DNA of 64,000 nt from an uncultured Flavobacteriaceae bacterium (lineage in GTDB: Bacteria > Bacteroidota > Bacteroidia > Flavobacteriales > Flavobacteriaceae), in the NCBI GenBank assembly GCA_947494325.1, contig CANLUS010000007.1, forward strand, positions 1 through 64,000, written 5' to 3'. Below, one piece after another: positions 29,502-36,714 of this stretch (the first letter of the stretch is position 1; every line of letters starts with the position of its first letter). Below the pieces are notes generated by a model. It did no database searches. It was not told the origin of the DNA and saw only the letters and a list, made by a program, of their open reading frames with translations. The position numbers and the translations under genes were made by a program.

Positions 29502-31202
29502 TTATTGAGTTTTTTGAATATTTTTATCTTGTGTTTGTTTTTTTTGAAACCATATGTCTTGAACTCCACGAGTGGAGAGCTGAAAACCTTTGATAACACC
29601 GTTTGCATCTCTTTTGAAAAACAAAGATGAGAAATGGCTGCGATTGCCCGAGAATACATCGGGTATTCTTGGCTCTAATTGAACGGGTTGAAGCCGTTGA
29701 TGTGTGAGTATGAGTTTACCATTGGTAGCACGAAGATCATATGAAGTGTTTAACGCCGCAGCATGATAATTTCCAGTAAATAAACTGAGATCGTTCGCCC
29801 AACTTGCATTTACATCATATGCCATTGAATAGAACATATCGTCCCCAACTTTTACAGACATGGTTTTAGGTGAGGTTTTGGTGTCAAAACGTACGACTAC
29901 TTCCGCACCCGTGATCATTTTGAAAGAATTTTTAGTAATTGGTACAAGAGCGCTTTCATTTCCTGGGCTTCTGAAATATCTTAGGGTATCATTGGCTATA
30001 TGAATTTTACGAGAAGCATGGTTATTGCTATCCCAATAAGTCCCTTCAAATCGAGCAAGGTGCTTCTTTGACATTTTCTCAGAAGCAATTTCTGGTGTTG
30101 CTGTTGTATTAGATCTAGTATCTAAAAAATCCTCTAAATACAATGCGCTGGCTCCCGTAGCCGCATAGCCGTTATAGGCTCCATCGTTTCCTAAAACAAC
30201 AATAGCAAGGTTGTATTCTGGATAACGAATCAATTTACTAGCATAGCCCCCAGCAACCTCAATATGAGTTAGTTTTTTAGCTCCTCTATAATTCCAATAC
30301 CGATGTCCACCAGTGTACAATGCCGTATTGGCTTCTTTTACTTTTTCTCCATTAACAATTGAAAGGTCATCAAATTTTGTCACCAGCGCTTTCGTACCAA
30401 TTGTAGGATTTTCGAGTTCCTTTGCCCAAAGGCACATATCCTCTACAGTAGTGTAAACGTCGGAAAGGAGCGTTTGTTTATGGTTCATAGTCGTATTAAC
30501 AAAGCCATCTTGATTGGAAAAATAACCGTGTGCTTTGTTCGTAATAATATCTCCTTTGGTGTCAAATATTGAGTGTGTCATTCCTAGAGGTTCAAAAATC
30601 TCTTTGCTCACAAAATCGACATAAGACATAGCACTAATTTGAGCAATCAGATCCTCGAGTATCATAAATCCAAGGTCAGAATGCCTTTGATCATGAATTG
30701 TTGATCTCGACTGATTTCTAATCATTTCATATGCCTGTTCTTTGGTGAAAATGTCTTCTTGCCTCCATCCTGAGAGGGCTTTGACAACTTCATGATTATT
30801 TAATCCGCCAGTATGATGTATTAGTTGTTGGATGCTTATGGCATTATCTAAGAACAATTTTTTAGGCATGTATTTCCGAATATCGTCTTGCAGCGAAAGT
30901 TGTCCTCGTTGTTCAAGTAACAATAATGCGTACACAGTGAACTCTTTTGCGATATCTCCAATGTGAAATTTAGTTTTCGGAGTAATCGAAATTTGATGCT
31001 CCAAATTTGCTAAACCGTATCCTTTGGCATGAACGATCTTACCATCATTTAGAATGCCTACGGCAATTCCAGGTGTGTTTTTGGTATCCCATTGAGAAAA
31101 AACAGCATCAATCTGGGAAGCTGTGATAGATCTTTTAGTGACTTTTTGTGCAAAAGAAAAGGATAATGCGATGCAAAAAAGTAGTGTAAGTAAATTTTTC
31201 AT
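29502..31202 (-). CDS. Class C beta-lactamase-fold protein with replaced catalytic motifs
   Basis: Secreted 566-residue protein: signal peptide (1-19), penicillin-binding-like domain (about 25-360) and a C-terminal beta-rich extension (about 380-560), as in many bacterial serine hydrolases of this fold. The landmarks align well, yet the catalytic residues differ. The SxxK site reads D83-I-A-K86, the YxN site H174-S-D176, and the HxG site H313-I-E. The nucleophile Ser is therefore absent, and acyl-enzyme chemistry should not be possible. Elsewhere the fold is well kept (FEPLGMTHSIF, GGYASKLIRYPE), arguing against a decaying pseudogene. It sits 4 bp after a DUF4440 gene. Confidence 0.88.
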   Translation of the reverse strand: MKNLLTLLFCIALSFSFAQKVTKRSITASQIDAVFSQWDTKNTPGIAVGILNDGKIVHAKGYGLANLEHQISITPKTKFHIGDIAKEFTVYALLLLEQRGQLSLQDDIRKYMPKKLFLDNAISIQQLIHHTGGLNNHEVVKALSGWRQEDIFTKEQAYEMIRNQSRSTIHDQRHSDLGFMILEDLIAQISAMSYVDFVSKEIFEPLGMTHSIFDTKGDIITNKAHGYFSNQDGFVNTTMNHKQTLLSDVYTTVEDMCLWAKELENPTIGTKALVTKFDDLSIVNGEKVKEANTALYTGGHRYWNYRGAKKLTHIEVAGGYASKLIRYPEYNLAIVVLGNDGAYNGYAATGASALYLEDFLDTRSNTTATPEIASEKMSKKHLARFEGTYWDSNNHASRKIHIANDTLRYFRSPGNESALVPITKNSFKMITGAEVVVRFDTKTSPKTMSVKVGDDMFYSMAYDVNASWANDLSLFTGNYHAAALNTSYDLRATNGKLILTHQRLQPVQLEPRIPDVFSGNRSHFSSLFFKRDANGVIKGFQLSTRGVQDIWFQKKQTQDKNIQKTQ

Positions 31203-31206
31203 AGTG

Positions 31207-31665
31207 TTATTTTTTTCTAATTCCGTTCCAAATATCTAAGTACATTTTCCATTCATTATTATTCTTTTTCCATACAATGACATATTTACCTCGCCATGCG
31301 ACTTCCGATCCATCCGTTTTTTTCGTTTTCCCTTCGTAATATCCATAATCGTATGCGGTATCTCCTTGAATAACAACCTCTTTCGGAAAAATTTGATGAT
31401 GAGAAGTTTCCAACCCTTCAGGGAGCGTCCAATAGTCAATAATTTCTTTTCTACTATCTAAAATATCTAAGCCATTTGGAAATATCTTTGCAGCTTTCGT
31501 ATAGGAGTCAGCAATTTTTTCATAATCTGAAGCCATCACATAAGACGAGAACTTTTTTGCATTTTCTAGGATACTATTTACATCTTCTTTCGGACCACTA
31601 TATGTTTGCGCAAAAAGAAATGCGGAGTATAATAAGGTGATAAGAGTACTATATTTTTTATTCAT
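31207..31665 (-). CDS. Secreted DUF4440/SnoaL-like protein
   Basis: Signal peptide (MNKKYSTLITLLYSAFLFAQ) followed by an NTF2-like domain with ENAKKFSSYVMASDYEKIADSY (shortened in practice to the helix near residues 35-55), GDTAYDYGYYEG and NNEWKMYLDIWN, a typical DUF4440/SnoaL-like layout. Members bind or convert small molecules; the ligand is unknown. An upstream in-frame ATG at 31698 would overlap the DJ-1 gene, so 31665 is preferred. It lies 10 bp after that gene and 4 bp before the pseudohydrolase, so all three are surely one transcript. Confidence 0.82.
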   Translation of the reverse strand: MNKKYSTLITLLYSAFLFAQTYSGPKEDVNSILENAKKFSSYVMASDYEKIADSYTKAAKIFPNGLDILDSRKEIIDYWTLPEGLETSHHQIFPKEVVIQGDTAYDYGYYEGKTKKTDGSEVAWRGKYVIVWKKNNNEWKMYLDIWNGIRKK

Positions 31666-31675
31666 ATTCGTGGTA

Positions 31676-32467
31676 TCATTGATTTTTAAAAGTCTCATTA
31701 ATCTTTTTTATGATTTCTTTAGCAACTGTGGCCGAAGCCGTCGGGTCTTGTCCCGTAATTAGTCGCCCGTCTACTTGGTGAAACCCATCCCAACCTTTTT
31801 CTGAGTACATAAATTGTCCACCACGTTCTTTGATCGTCTCTTCAATTGAAAAAGGAAAAGTTTGATAATATCTCGCTTCTTTATTTTCAAAAAGATCTGG
31901 AAAACCATTTACTAATTTCCCTTCATATAGATAATTTCCATTTTTATTTTTTAGGTTTACCAGACCCGCAGTTCCATGGCAAATGGCAGAAACGATTCCA
32001 TTGTTATCATATATGGATGTTGTAATCTTTTGTATGGCGGTGTTTTCTGGAACACCAAACATAGCAGCGCCACCACCACCATAATACACTGCTTTGTAAT
32101 TTGACGGTTTTATATCGGCTGGTTTAAAGGTGTTTTTGAGCTGAGCCATAAACGTTGGGTCATAAATATATTTTTTCTGTATCGAATCAGATGTGTTTAG
32201 ATATCCAATAGGAATGGCTCCACCTTCTGGGCTCACGAAGTCGACGATATAACCTTCTTGAATCAAAACATCATAGGCTAATACGATTTCTGCAAAATGA
32301 TTAGAAGTATTCATGTCAGTATTACCGTACGTGTGTTGATTGGAAACAATAAAGAGAATTTTCGTTGTTTGCCCTTCTGCGGATGCGATCCTGTTCTTAT
32401 CAGAATTTTTTACATCGCACGTTATAAATAGAAAAAGCAATAGTATATATAGGATAGTATTTCGCAT
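31676..32467 (-). CDS. DJ-1/PfpI-family lipoprotein
   Basis: Type 1 glutamine amidotransferase-like domain exported as a lipoprotein (LLFLFITCDVKN, Cys near residue 17). The nucleophile elbow is SAICHGTAGLVNL with the expected Cys-His, preceded by VYYGGGGAAMFG; LITGQDPTASATVAKEI closes the domain. This resembles Hsp31/DJ-1 glyoxalase or deglycase relatives. A lipid-anchored periplasmic form is unusual outside Bacteroidota. It leads the operon with the NTF2-like and beta-lactamase-fold proteins and has a palindromic site 56 bp upstream. Confidence 0.87.
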   Translation of the reverse strand: MRNTILYILLLFLFITCDVKNSDKNRIASAEGQTTKILFIVSNQHTYGNTDMNTSNHFAEIVLAYDVLIQEGYIVDFVSPEGGAIPIGYLNTSDSIQKKYIYDPTFMAQLKNTFKPADIKPSNYKAVYYGGGGAAMFGVPENTAIQKITTSIYDNNGIVSAICHGTAGLVNLKNKNGNYLYEGKLVNGFPDLFENKEARYYQTFPFSIEETIKERGGQFMYSEKGWDGFHQVDGRLITGQDPTASATVAKEIIKKINETFKNQ

Positions 32468-32522
32468 GCTTATTTAATTTTAAAGCAATATGAAATTTCT
32501 TATCTGAAAAAGATTTTTATCT

Positions 32523-32553
32523 TATAAATCAGAAGTACTGATTTATAAATCAG
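32523..32553. promoter_or_regulatory. Palindrome plus half-site upstream of the DJ-1 operon
   Basis: Perfect 16-bp palindrome CTGATTTATAAATCAG at 32538-32553, with a further TATAAATCAG at 32523-32532 in inverted orientation to its left arm. It lies between the AraC-type regulator gene and the operon it probably controls. Confidence 0.6.
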
Positions 32554-32556
32554 CAC

Positions 32557-33597
32557 TTAAAACTGTTCTTTGAATTTTGAGGGGGTAGTCCCAGCAATTT
32601 TTTTAAATACTGTATAAAATGTTGATTTAGAATTAAATCCACACTCATAACCGATGGCTTCGAGAGTTAATTGTTCATTTGATAGCACTATTTTTTTTGC
32701 CTCTTGGATACGATATTCATTAATAAAATTAGGAAAGTTTTTACCTAAGTTGTCATTTAACAATTGTGAAAATTGATGTGTAGATATGTGCAATTTTTTT
32801 GCAACATCCGAAGATTTTAAATTAGGGTTTTTATATAATTCTTCTTTAGACATAATCGCATCTAACTGTTGTATCAGAGTTGAAGCTTGACTATGGTCCA
32901 TCTTTTTATCCATGTATTTATTCTTTTTATGAAACAATATGGTATTTCTATTTTTTCCAAAAAGTAAAAACACTATTAACAAGTATAACAAAAATGAAAA
33001 TGCGAGTGCACCAGAAATATAATTTATAAAACTGGTAAAGTAATAAGATGATAATAAAATAAGATTACCTATTAGAAGACTAAATAACCAAACATCGAGT
33101 TGCGTTACCTTTTGATTGCTTTTAAAGAGCGCTTTTATGCGTGGTGCTAAGACCAAGCTTGAAGCTATTATATATATGAACCACTGAATATAAATTGATT
33201 TAATGATGTAAGGTCTCCAAAGTTCTACATTTGTTTTAAAGGGATAAAGATACCCAACAATCAATGCTATGGGTAGTAAAATAGCAATATGATATTTCCA
33301 GGTAGTTTTTATAGTACTTTCTGGCTGAATCACAGCTTTTATATAGAAAAATAGAAATGGGCCGATGAAAAAACAAGCCGTGAGGCCCAATTGCAAATAA
33401 TGAAATGATAAGTCATGATTAAAGTGAAAAAATACTGACTTACCGATTCTAATACTCAACATGAGAAGAAACATTCCTAAGAATTTAGTCGAAATATGTT
33501 TGGGCTTTACGTAAAAAAGAAAATATAGGCTCAAAACCAACCCGTTAAAGGCACCCAAAGCACTAAAGAAAAATAAAAGCTCCCTACTGAACTCCAT
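32557..33597 (-). CDS. Membrane-bound AraC-family transcriptional regulator
   Basis: The first 220 residues hold seven hydrophobic segments, and the C-terminal part (about 240-346) is an AraC/XylS helix-turn-helix domain with LHISTHQFSQLLNDNLGK and IGYECGFNSKSTFYTVFKK. This 7TM-AraC layout is common in Bacteroidota and suggests sensing at the membrane. It lies 89 bp upstream of the DJ-1 gene on the same strand. Three TTCTAAGA boxes upstream of its own start may allow autoregulation. Confidence 0.92.
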   Translation of the reverse strand: MEFSRELLFFFSALGAFNGLVLSLYFLFYVKPKHISTKFLGMFLLMLSIRIGKSVFFHFNHDLSFHYLQLGLTACFFIGPFLFFYIKAVIQPESTIKTTWKYHIAILLPIALIVGYLYPFKTNVELWRPYIIKSIYIQWFIYIIASSLVLAPRIKALFKSNQKVTQLDVWLFSLLIGNLILLSSYYFTSFINYISGALAFSFLLYLLIVFLLFGKNRNTILFHKKNKYMDKKMDHSQASTLIQQLDAIMSKEELYKNPNLKSSDVAKKLHISTHQFSQLLNDNLGKNFPNFINEYRIQEAKKIVLSNEQLTLEAIGYECGFNSKSTFYTVFKKIAGTTPSKFKEQF

Positions 33598-33620
33598 AAG
33601 TATAGTTATTTGAATTCGAA

Positions 33621-33679
33621 TCTTAGAAAGCTAAAGATATTAATTTAATTCTAAGAGATATGTTAATTAACTTCTAAGA
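33621..33679. promoter_or_regulatory. Three TTCTAAGA boxes upstream of the AraC-type gene
   Basis: TCTTAGAA at 33621-33628 is the inverse of TTCTAAGA at 33649-33656 and 33672-33679. The two direct copies extend to TTCTAAGARATRTG, offset 23 bp. All lie within 85 bp of the regulator start. Confidence 0.4.
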
Positions 33680-33703
33680 AATGTGATCTTAAATAAATGC
33701 AGT

Positions 33704-33735
33704 AAAAAAGGCCTTCGAGAGAAGACCTTTTTTTT
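33704..33735 (-). terminator. Hairpin 1 of a repeated hairpin-leader unit
   Basis: Arms AAAAAAGGCCTTC and GAAGACCTTTTTT around GAGA. Pairing is better when read on the minus strand, where the mismatch becomes G-U. It could end minus-strand transcription or belong to the repeat unit that follows. Confidence 0.6.
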
Positions 33736-33909
33736 AACTAACTCAAATAATTCATACAATGAAAACAAATTTTACTTTGTTTCATTATAGGTGTAACAAC
33801 TCTCGTGCCAAACTGATAAATAGAACCTTTTTAAACTAAAAAAAACGCCTTAGTAACTAAGGCGTTCTCTTTTAACTAACTCAAATAATTTATACAATGG
33901 AAACAAAAT
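33731..33909 (+). repeat. Two copies of a hairpin-adjacent repeat, 138 bp apart
   Basis: Copies at 33731-33769 and 33870-33909 share AACTAACTCAAATAATT then YATACAATGRAAACAAA almost exactly. Weaker similarity (for example TTCATTA) continues about 25 bp further. Each directly follows a hairpin with a T-run. Confidence 0.75.
33838..33873 (-). terminator. Hairpin 2, probable terminator of lipA
   Basis: Perfect arms AACGCCTTAG and CTAAGGCGTT around TAA, with a run of A's on the left that reads as T's on the minus strand. It lies about 140 bp after the lipA stop. Confidence 0.75.
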
Positions 33910-34007
33910 TGTCATCTTGCTTCATTAATACAACGCAAATATCGACGTAATATTGTAGGCCTCTAGTTAACAAAAGGTTAAACAGTTGTTATAATACTGT
34001 TAATACT

Positions 34008-34874
34008 TTATAAGATGTGTTTTTGAGCTTTATATGAAGATCTTACTAAGGCGCCACTTTCGACATGTCTAAAGCCCATTTCGAGTCCAATAGTCTCATA
34101 TTTTTTAAATTGTTCTGGAGTAATAAATTCTTTTACAGGCAGGTGCTTTTTACTCGGTTGTAAATATTGACCAATAGTAACAACATCGACCTTTGCCGCT
34201 CTAAGATCTTTCATAGTTTGAACAACTTCTTCTTCTAATTCGCCCAAACCAAGCATAATTCCAGATTTAGTGCGGTTAATACCACTATCTTTCAGATACT
34301 GTAAGACTGCTAAACTTCTGTCATATTTTGCTTGGATACGAACTTCACGAGTCAAACGACGAACAGTTTCAACATTATGAGAAACAACCTCTGGTGCTAC
34401 GGCTACAATTCTATCAATATTCTTATGGATAAGTTGAAAATCAGGAATTAAAGTTTCGAGGGTTGTCGTTGGATTCGCTCTTCGAATCGCATTGATTGTT
34501 TCGGCCCAAATAATAGAACCTCCATCTTTTAAATCATCTCGATCAACCGATGTGATGACTGCATGTTTTATTTGCATTATTTTAATAGAACGCGCTACTT
34601 TTTCGGGTTCTTCCCAGTCTACTGTATCTGGTCTACCTGTTTTAACTCCGCAAAATCCGCAAGAGCGAGTACAGGTATTTCCTAAAATCATGAACGTAGC
34701 AGTTCCTTCTCCCCAACACTCACCCATATTTGGGCAACTCCCACTGGTGCATATCGTATGTAGATTGTATTTATCTACTAAACCACGAAGTTCAGTATAT
34801 TTTTTACCAACAGGTAGCTTAACTCGTAACCATTTTGGTTTTTTTACAGGTGCTATTTCGGGTGTTACTGCCAT
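34008..34874 (-). CDS. lipA: Lipoyl synthase
   Basis: Radical SAM enzyme that inserts two sulfurs into protein-bound octanoate to make lipoate for 2-oxoacid dehydrogenases. The auxiliary-cluster cysteines are C42, C47 and C53, the radical SAM cysteines C68, C72 and C75 in CTRSCGFC, and the C-terminal RSSY motif closes the auxiliary cluster. The 288 residues match the family. It is the last gene of a minus-strand operon, 21 bp after the NRAMP-like gene, and is followed by a strong hairpin. Confidence 0.97.
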   Translation of the reverse strand: MAVTPEIAPVKKPKWLRVKLPVGKKYTELRGLVDKYNLHTICTSGSCPNMGECWGEGTATFMILGNTCTRSCGFCGVKTGRPDTVDWEEPEKVARSIKIMQIKHAVITSVDRDDLKDGGSIIWAETINAIRRANPTTTLETLIPDFQLIHKNIDRIVAVAPEVVSHNVETVRRLTREVRIQAKYDRSLAVLQYLKDSGINRTKSGIMLGLGELEEEVVQTMKDLRAAKVDVVTIGQYLQPSKKHLPVKEFITPEQFKKYETIGLEMGFRHVESGALVRSSYKAQKHIL

Positions 34875-34895
34875 AACTAAAATTAGATTACAAAG

Positions 34896-36113
34896 TTACA
34901 AATTCATTAAATACCAAATACTAAATCCGATCAAGAAAATAATGCCTAAATAACTGAGTATTTTCATAGGCGTAGATGGATGCCATTGCTTGGGAGTGTG
35001 TTTACTAGAAATTAAAATAAAATTTGCAATTGCATAAAACGGAGCGGTTAAAAATGATAAAATCGTAGCAATTTTTACCATAGTGATCATATTAGAGATA
35101 AAAAACGATAGAATAATAATAGTACCTGCAGCTAATAATAAGATCCAAATAAGATAATTGGATTTAAAAGTTTTATTGAAAATTAACTCGGTAGATCTGG
35201 CCATTGCTCTTGGTGATGCGTCAAGAGTGGTTAGTGTTGTACTAAACATTGTTGTGAAAGCTGCTATTGCAACAAAAATAGAGGTCGCTTCACCTAGATT
35301 TTCTGTATATAAATGAATGAGTTGTTGTGCAAATTTACCTGCAGAACCACTAAATTGCTCGCCAGATCCGAACATTACTAAAGCCCCTAAGCTAATAAAA
35401 CAAATTCCTAAAAATACGGTACCGATATAGCCCAGATTAAAATCGAACATGTTTTTTTTCATATTAAAATCTTCACGAGTGCTTTTTTGTTTCTCTAGTG
35501 CCCATAGAGAGTGCCATGCCGAAATATCGAGTGGCGCAGGCATCCATCCTAAAAAGGCAATTAAAAAGGCAATTTCAAGACTGCCTTCAGGAAATATCGG
35601 TGCCAAACTCTGAGGAGTTTGTACATTAAAGAAGGCGATGCCTACAGCAATAATAGTGCTTATGGTTAAGGTAATAATAATGACCTTGATAAAATTGTCT
35701 AAGAATTTGTATTTGCCAATCATCAAGATCGAAAGGCAAATGATGGTAATGATAACACTCCACAATGTTGGACTCATCTCAAGGCCAAAAAGATTTGCCG
35801 CTAGACCAGCTGTCACAATAGTAACTGCAGCTTGAATCGTAAACATGGTGGCAAAGGTCAATACGTAATATCCTAGTAGTACACCTTTTCCTAATTTTTT
35901 ATAACCATCAATGAGGCTTTCTCCTGTTGCCGAAGCATATCTAGGTCCGTATTGAAAAAAAGGATATTTAAAAAGATTAACTAGTAATAAGGCCCATAAT
36001 AAACCAAATCCGAAATCAGCACCTGCTCGTGTTGACTGTACTAAATGAGAGACCCCAATTGCTGCGCCAGCAAATAAAAGTCCAGGACCCAAAGATTGCA
36101 GTAGTTTCTTCAT
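34896..36113 (-). CDS. NRAMP-related transporter lacking the canonical metal motifs
   Basis: Integral membrane protein of 405 residues with eleven hydrophobic segments and the overall NRAMP/SLC11 pattern, opening LGPGLLFAGAAIG. Canonical NRAMPs bind Mn or Fe with a DPGN motif in helix 1 and MPH in helix 6. Here helix 1 reads G20-VSH23 and helix 6 M191-PAPLDIS, so both signatures are changed. It may belong to a divergent branch with another substrate, such as Mg or an organic solute. It sits between an ECF sigma gene (34 bp) and lipA (21 bp). Confidence 0.82.
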   Translation of the reverse strand: MKKLLQSLGPGLLFAGAAIGVSHLVQSTRAGADFGFGLLWALLLVNLFKYPFFQYGPRYASATGESLIDGYKKLGKGVLLGYYVLTFATMFTIQAAVTIVTAGLAANLFGLEMSPTLWSVIITIICLSILMIGKYKFLDNFIKVIIITLTISTIIAVGIAFFNVQTPQSLAPIFPEGSLEIAFLIAFLGWMPAPLDISAWHSLWALEKQKSTREDFNMKKNMFDFNLGYIGTVFLGICFISLGALVMFGSGEQFSGSAGKFAQQLIHLYTENLGEATSIFVAIAAFTTMFSTTLTTLDASPRAMARSTELIFNKTFKSNYLIWILLLAAGTIIILSFFISNMITMVKIATILSFLTAPFYAIANFILISSKHTPKQWHPSTPMKILSYLGIIFLIGFSIWYLMNL

Positions 36114-36147
36114 ATATATTATATAAAGAAGTGAAAGTACTAAATTT

Positions 36148-36705
36148 TTAAGAATCTGATTTTTTAATAATTTCGGCCAATAATTTCTTTGCCCGTAATA
36201 ATTTCACCTTAACATTATTCATGGGCTCATCTAGGTTCGATGCAATCTCTTTATAGCTCATTTCTTTAAAAAAACGTAAATGAATAATTTCTTGATAGTG
36301 CGGTTTTAACTGTTTGATATACTCTAACAATTCTGCTAAATTTTGCTCAATAATGAGTTTGTCGGCGGGAGTAGGTTCATCATCTTTTACCTTATATGCC
36401 GCATTCTCTTTACTCAAAGAAACTGTCTCTGTTTTTTGCTTCCGAAGATGATCGATGTAAATATTTTTGGAAATTGAAATTAACCAAGTCTTGAATTTAT
36501 AGTCTTCCTTAAAAGTTGCGATTTTATCAAAGGCTTTAGCGAATGTTTTAATGGTAATATCTTCAGCCTCTTCTTCGTCATCAGTTTTACTGTACTGAAA
36601 ACGATATACATCTTTCCAATACGTATTTAACAATAAAGTATAAGCACCTTCTTCGCCTTTTTTAGCGTTTATGATTGCTTTTGTAATTTCTATTGTTTCT
36701 TTCAT
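36148..36705 (-). CDS. ECF-type RNA polymerase sigma factor
   Basis: 185-residue sigma-70 family protein with region 2 (about 25-95, DDEEEAEDITIKTFAKAF and KFKTWLISISKNIYIDHLRKQ) and region 4 (about 130-180, MSYKEIASNLDEPMNNVKVKL). No anti-sigma gene is adjacent: it begins 9 bp after a glycosyltransferase gene and is followed by the NRAMP-like gene. ECF factors like this in flavobacteria often lack a dedicated partner, so its signal is unknown. Confidence 0.93.
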   Translation of the reverse strand: MKETIEITKAIINAKKGEEGAYTLLLNTYWKDVYRFQYSKTDDEEEAEDITIKTFAKAFDKIATFKEDYKFKTWLISISKNIYIDHLRKQKTETVSLSKENAAYKVKDDEPTPADKLIIEQNLAELLEYIKQLKPHYQEIIHLRFFKEMSYKEIASNLDEPMNNVKVKLLRAKKLLAEIIKKSDS

Positions 36706-36714
36706 ATATGATGA

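Larger units (their letters stand above)
33598..34007. other. 410-bp gene-free region with boxes, hairpins and repeats
   Basis: Between the AraC-type gene and lipA this region holds three TTCTAAGA boxes (33621 inverted, 33649, 33672), two hairpins and two related repeat units. Two tiny reading frames, 33759-33839 (26 codons) and 33897-33950 (17 codons), follow the repeats but their products differ, so they are probably not genes. Confidence 0.7.

Noticed and set aside
29502-31202. Decaying pseudogene
   Set aside because: The frame is intact over 566 codons with a good signal peptide and preserved structural motifs, and it lies in a tightly packed operon.
33759-33839. 26-codon frame after the first hairpin repeat
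   Set aside because: It begins at the ATG in the repeat, but the second copy encodes an unrelated peptide, so selection on the protein is not supported. It has no recognised domain.
33897-33950. 17-codon frame after the second hairpin repeat
   Set aside because: Very short, product unlike the first copy, no independent support as a gene.
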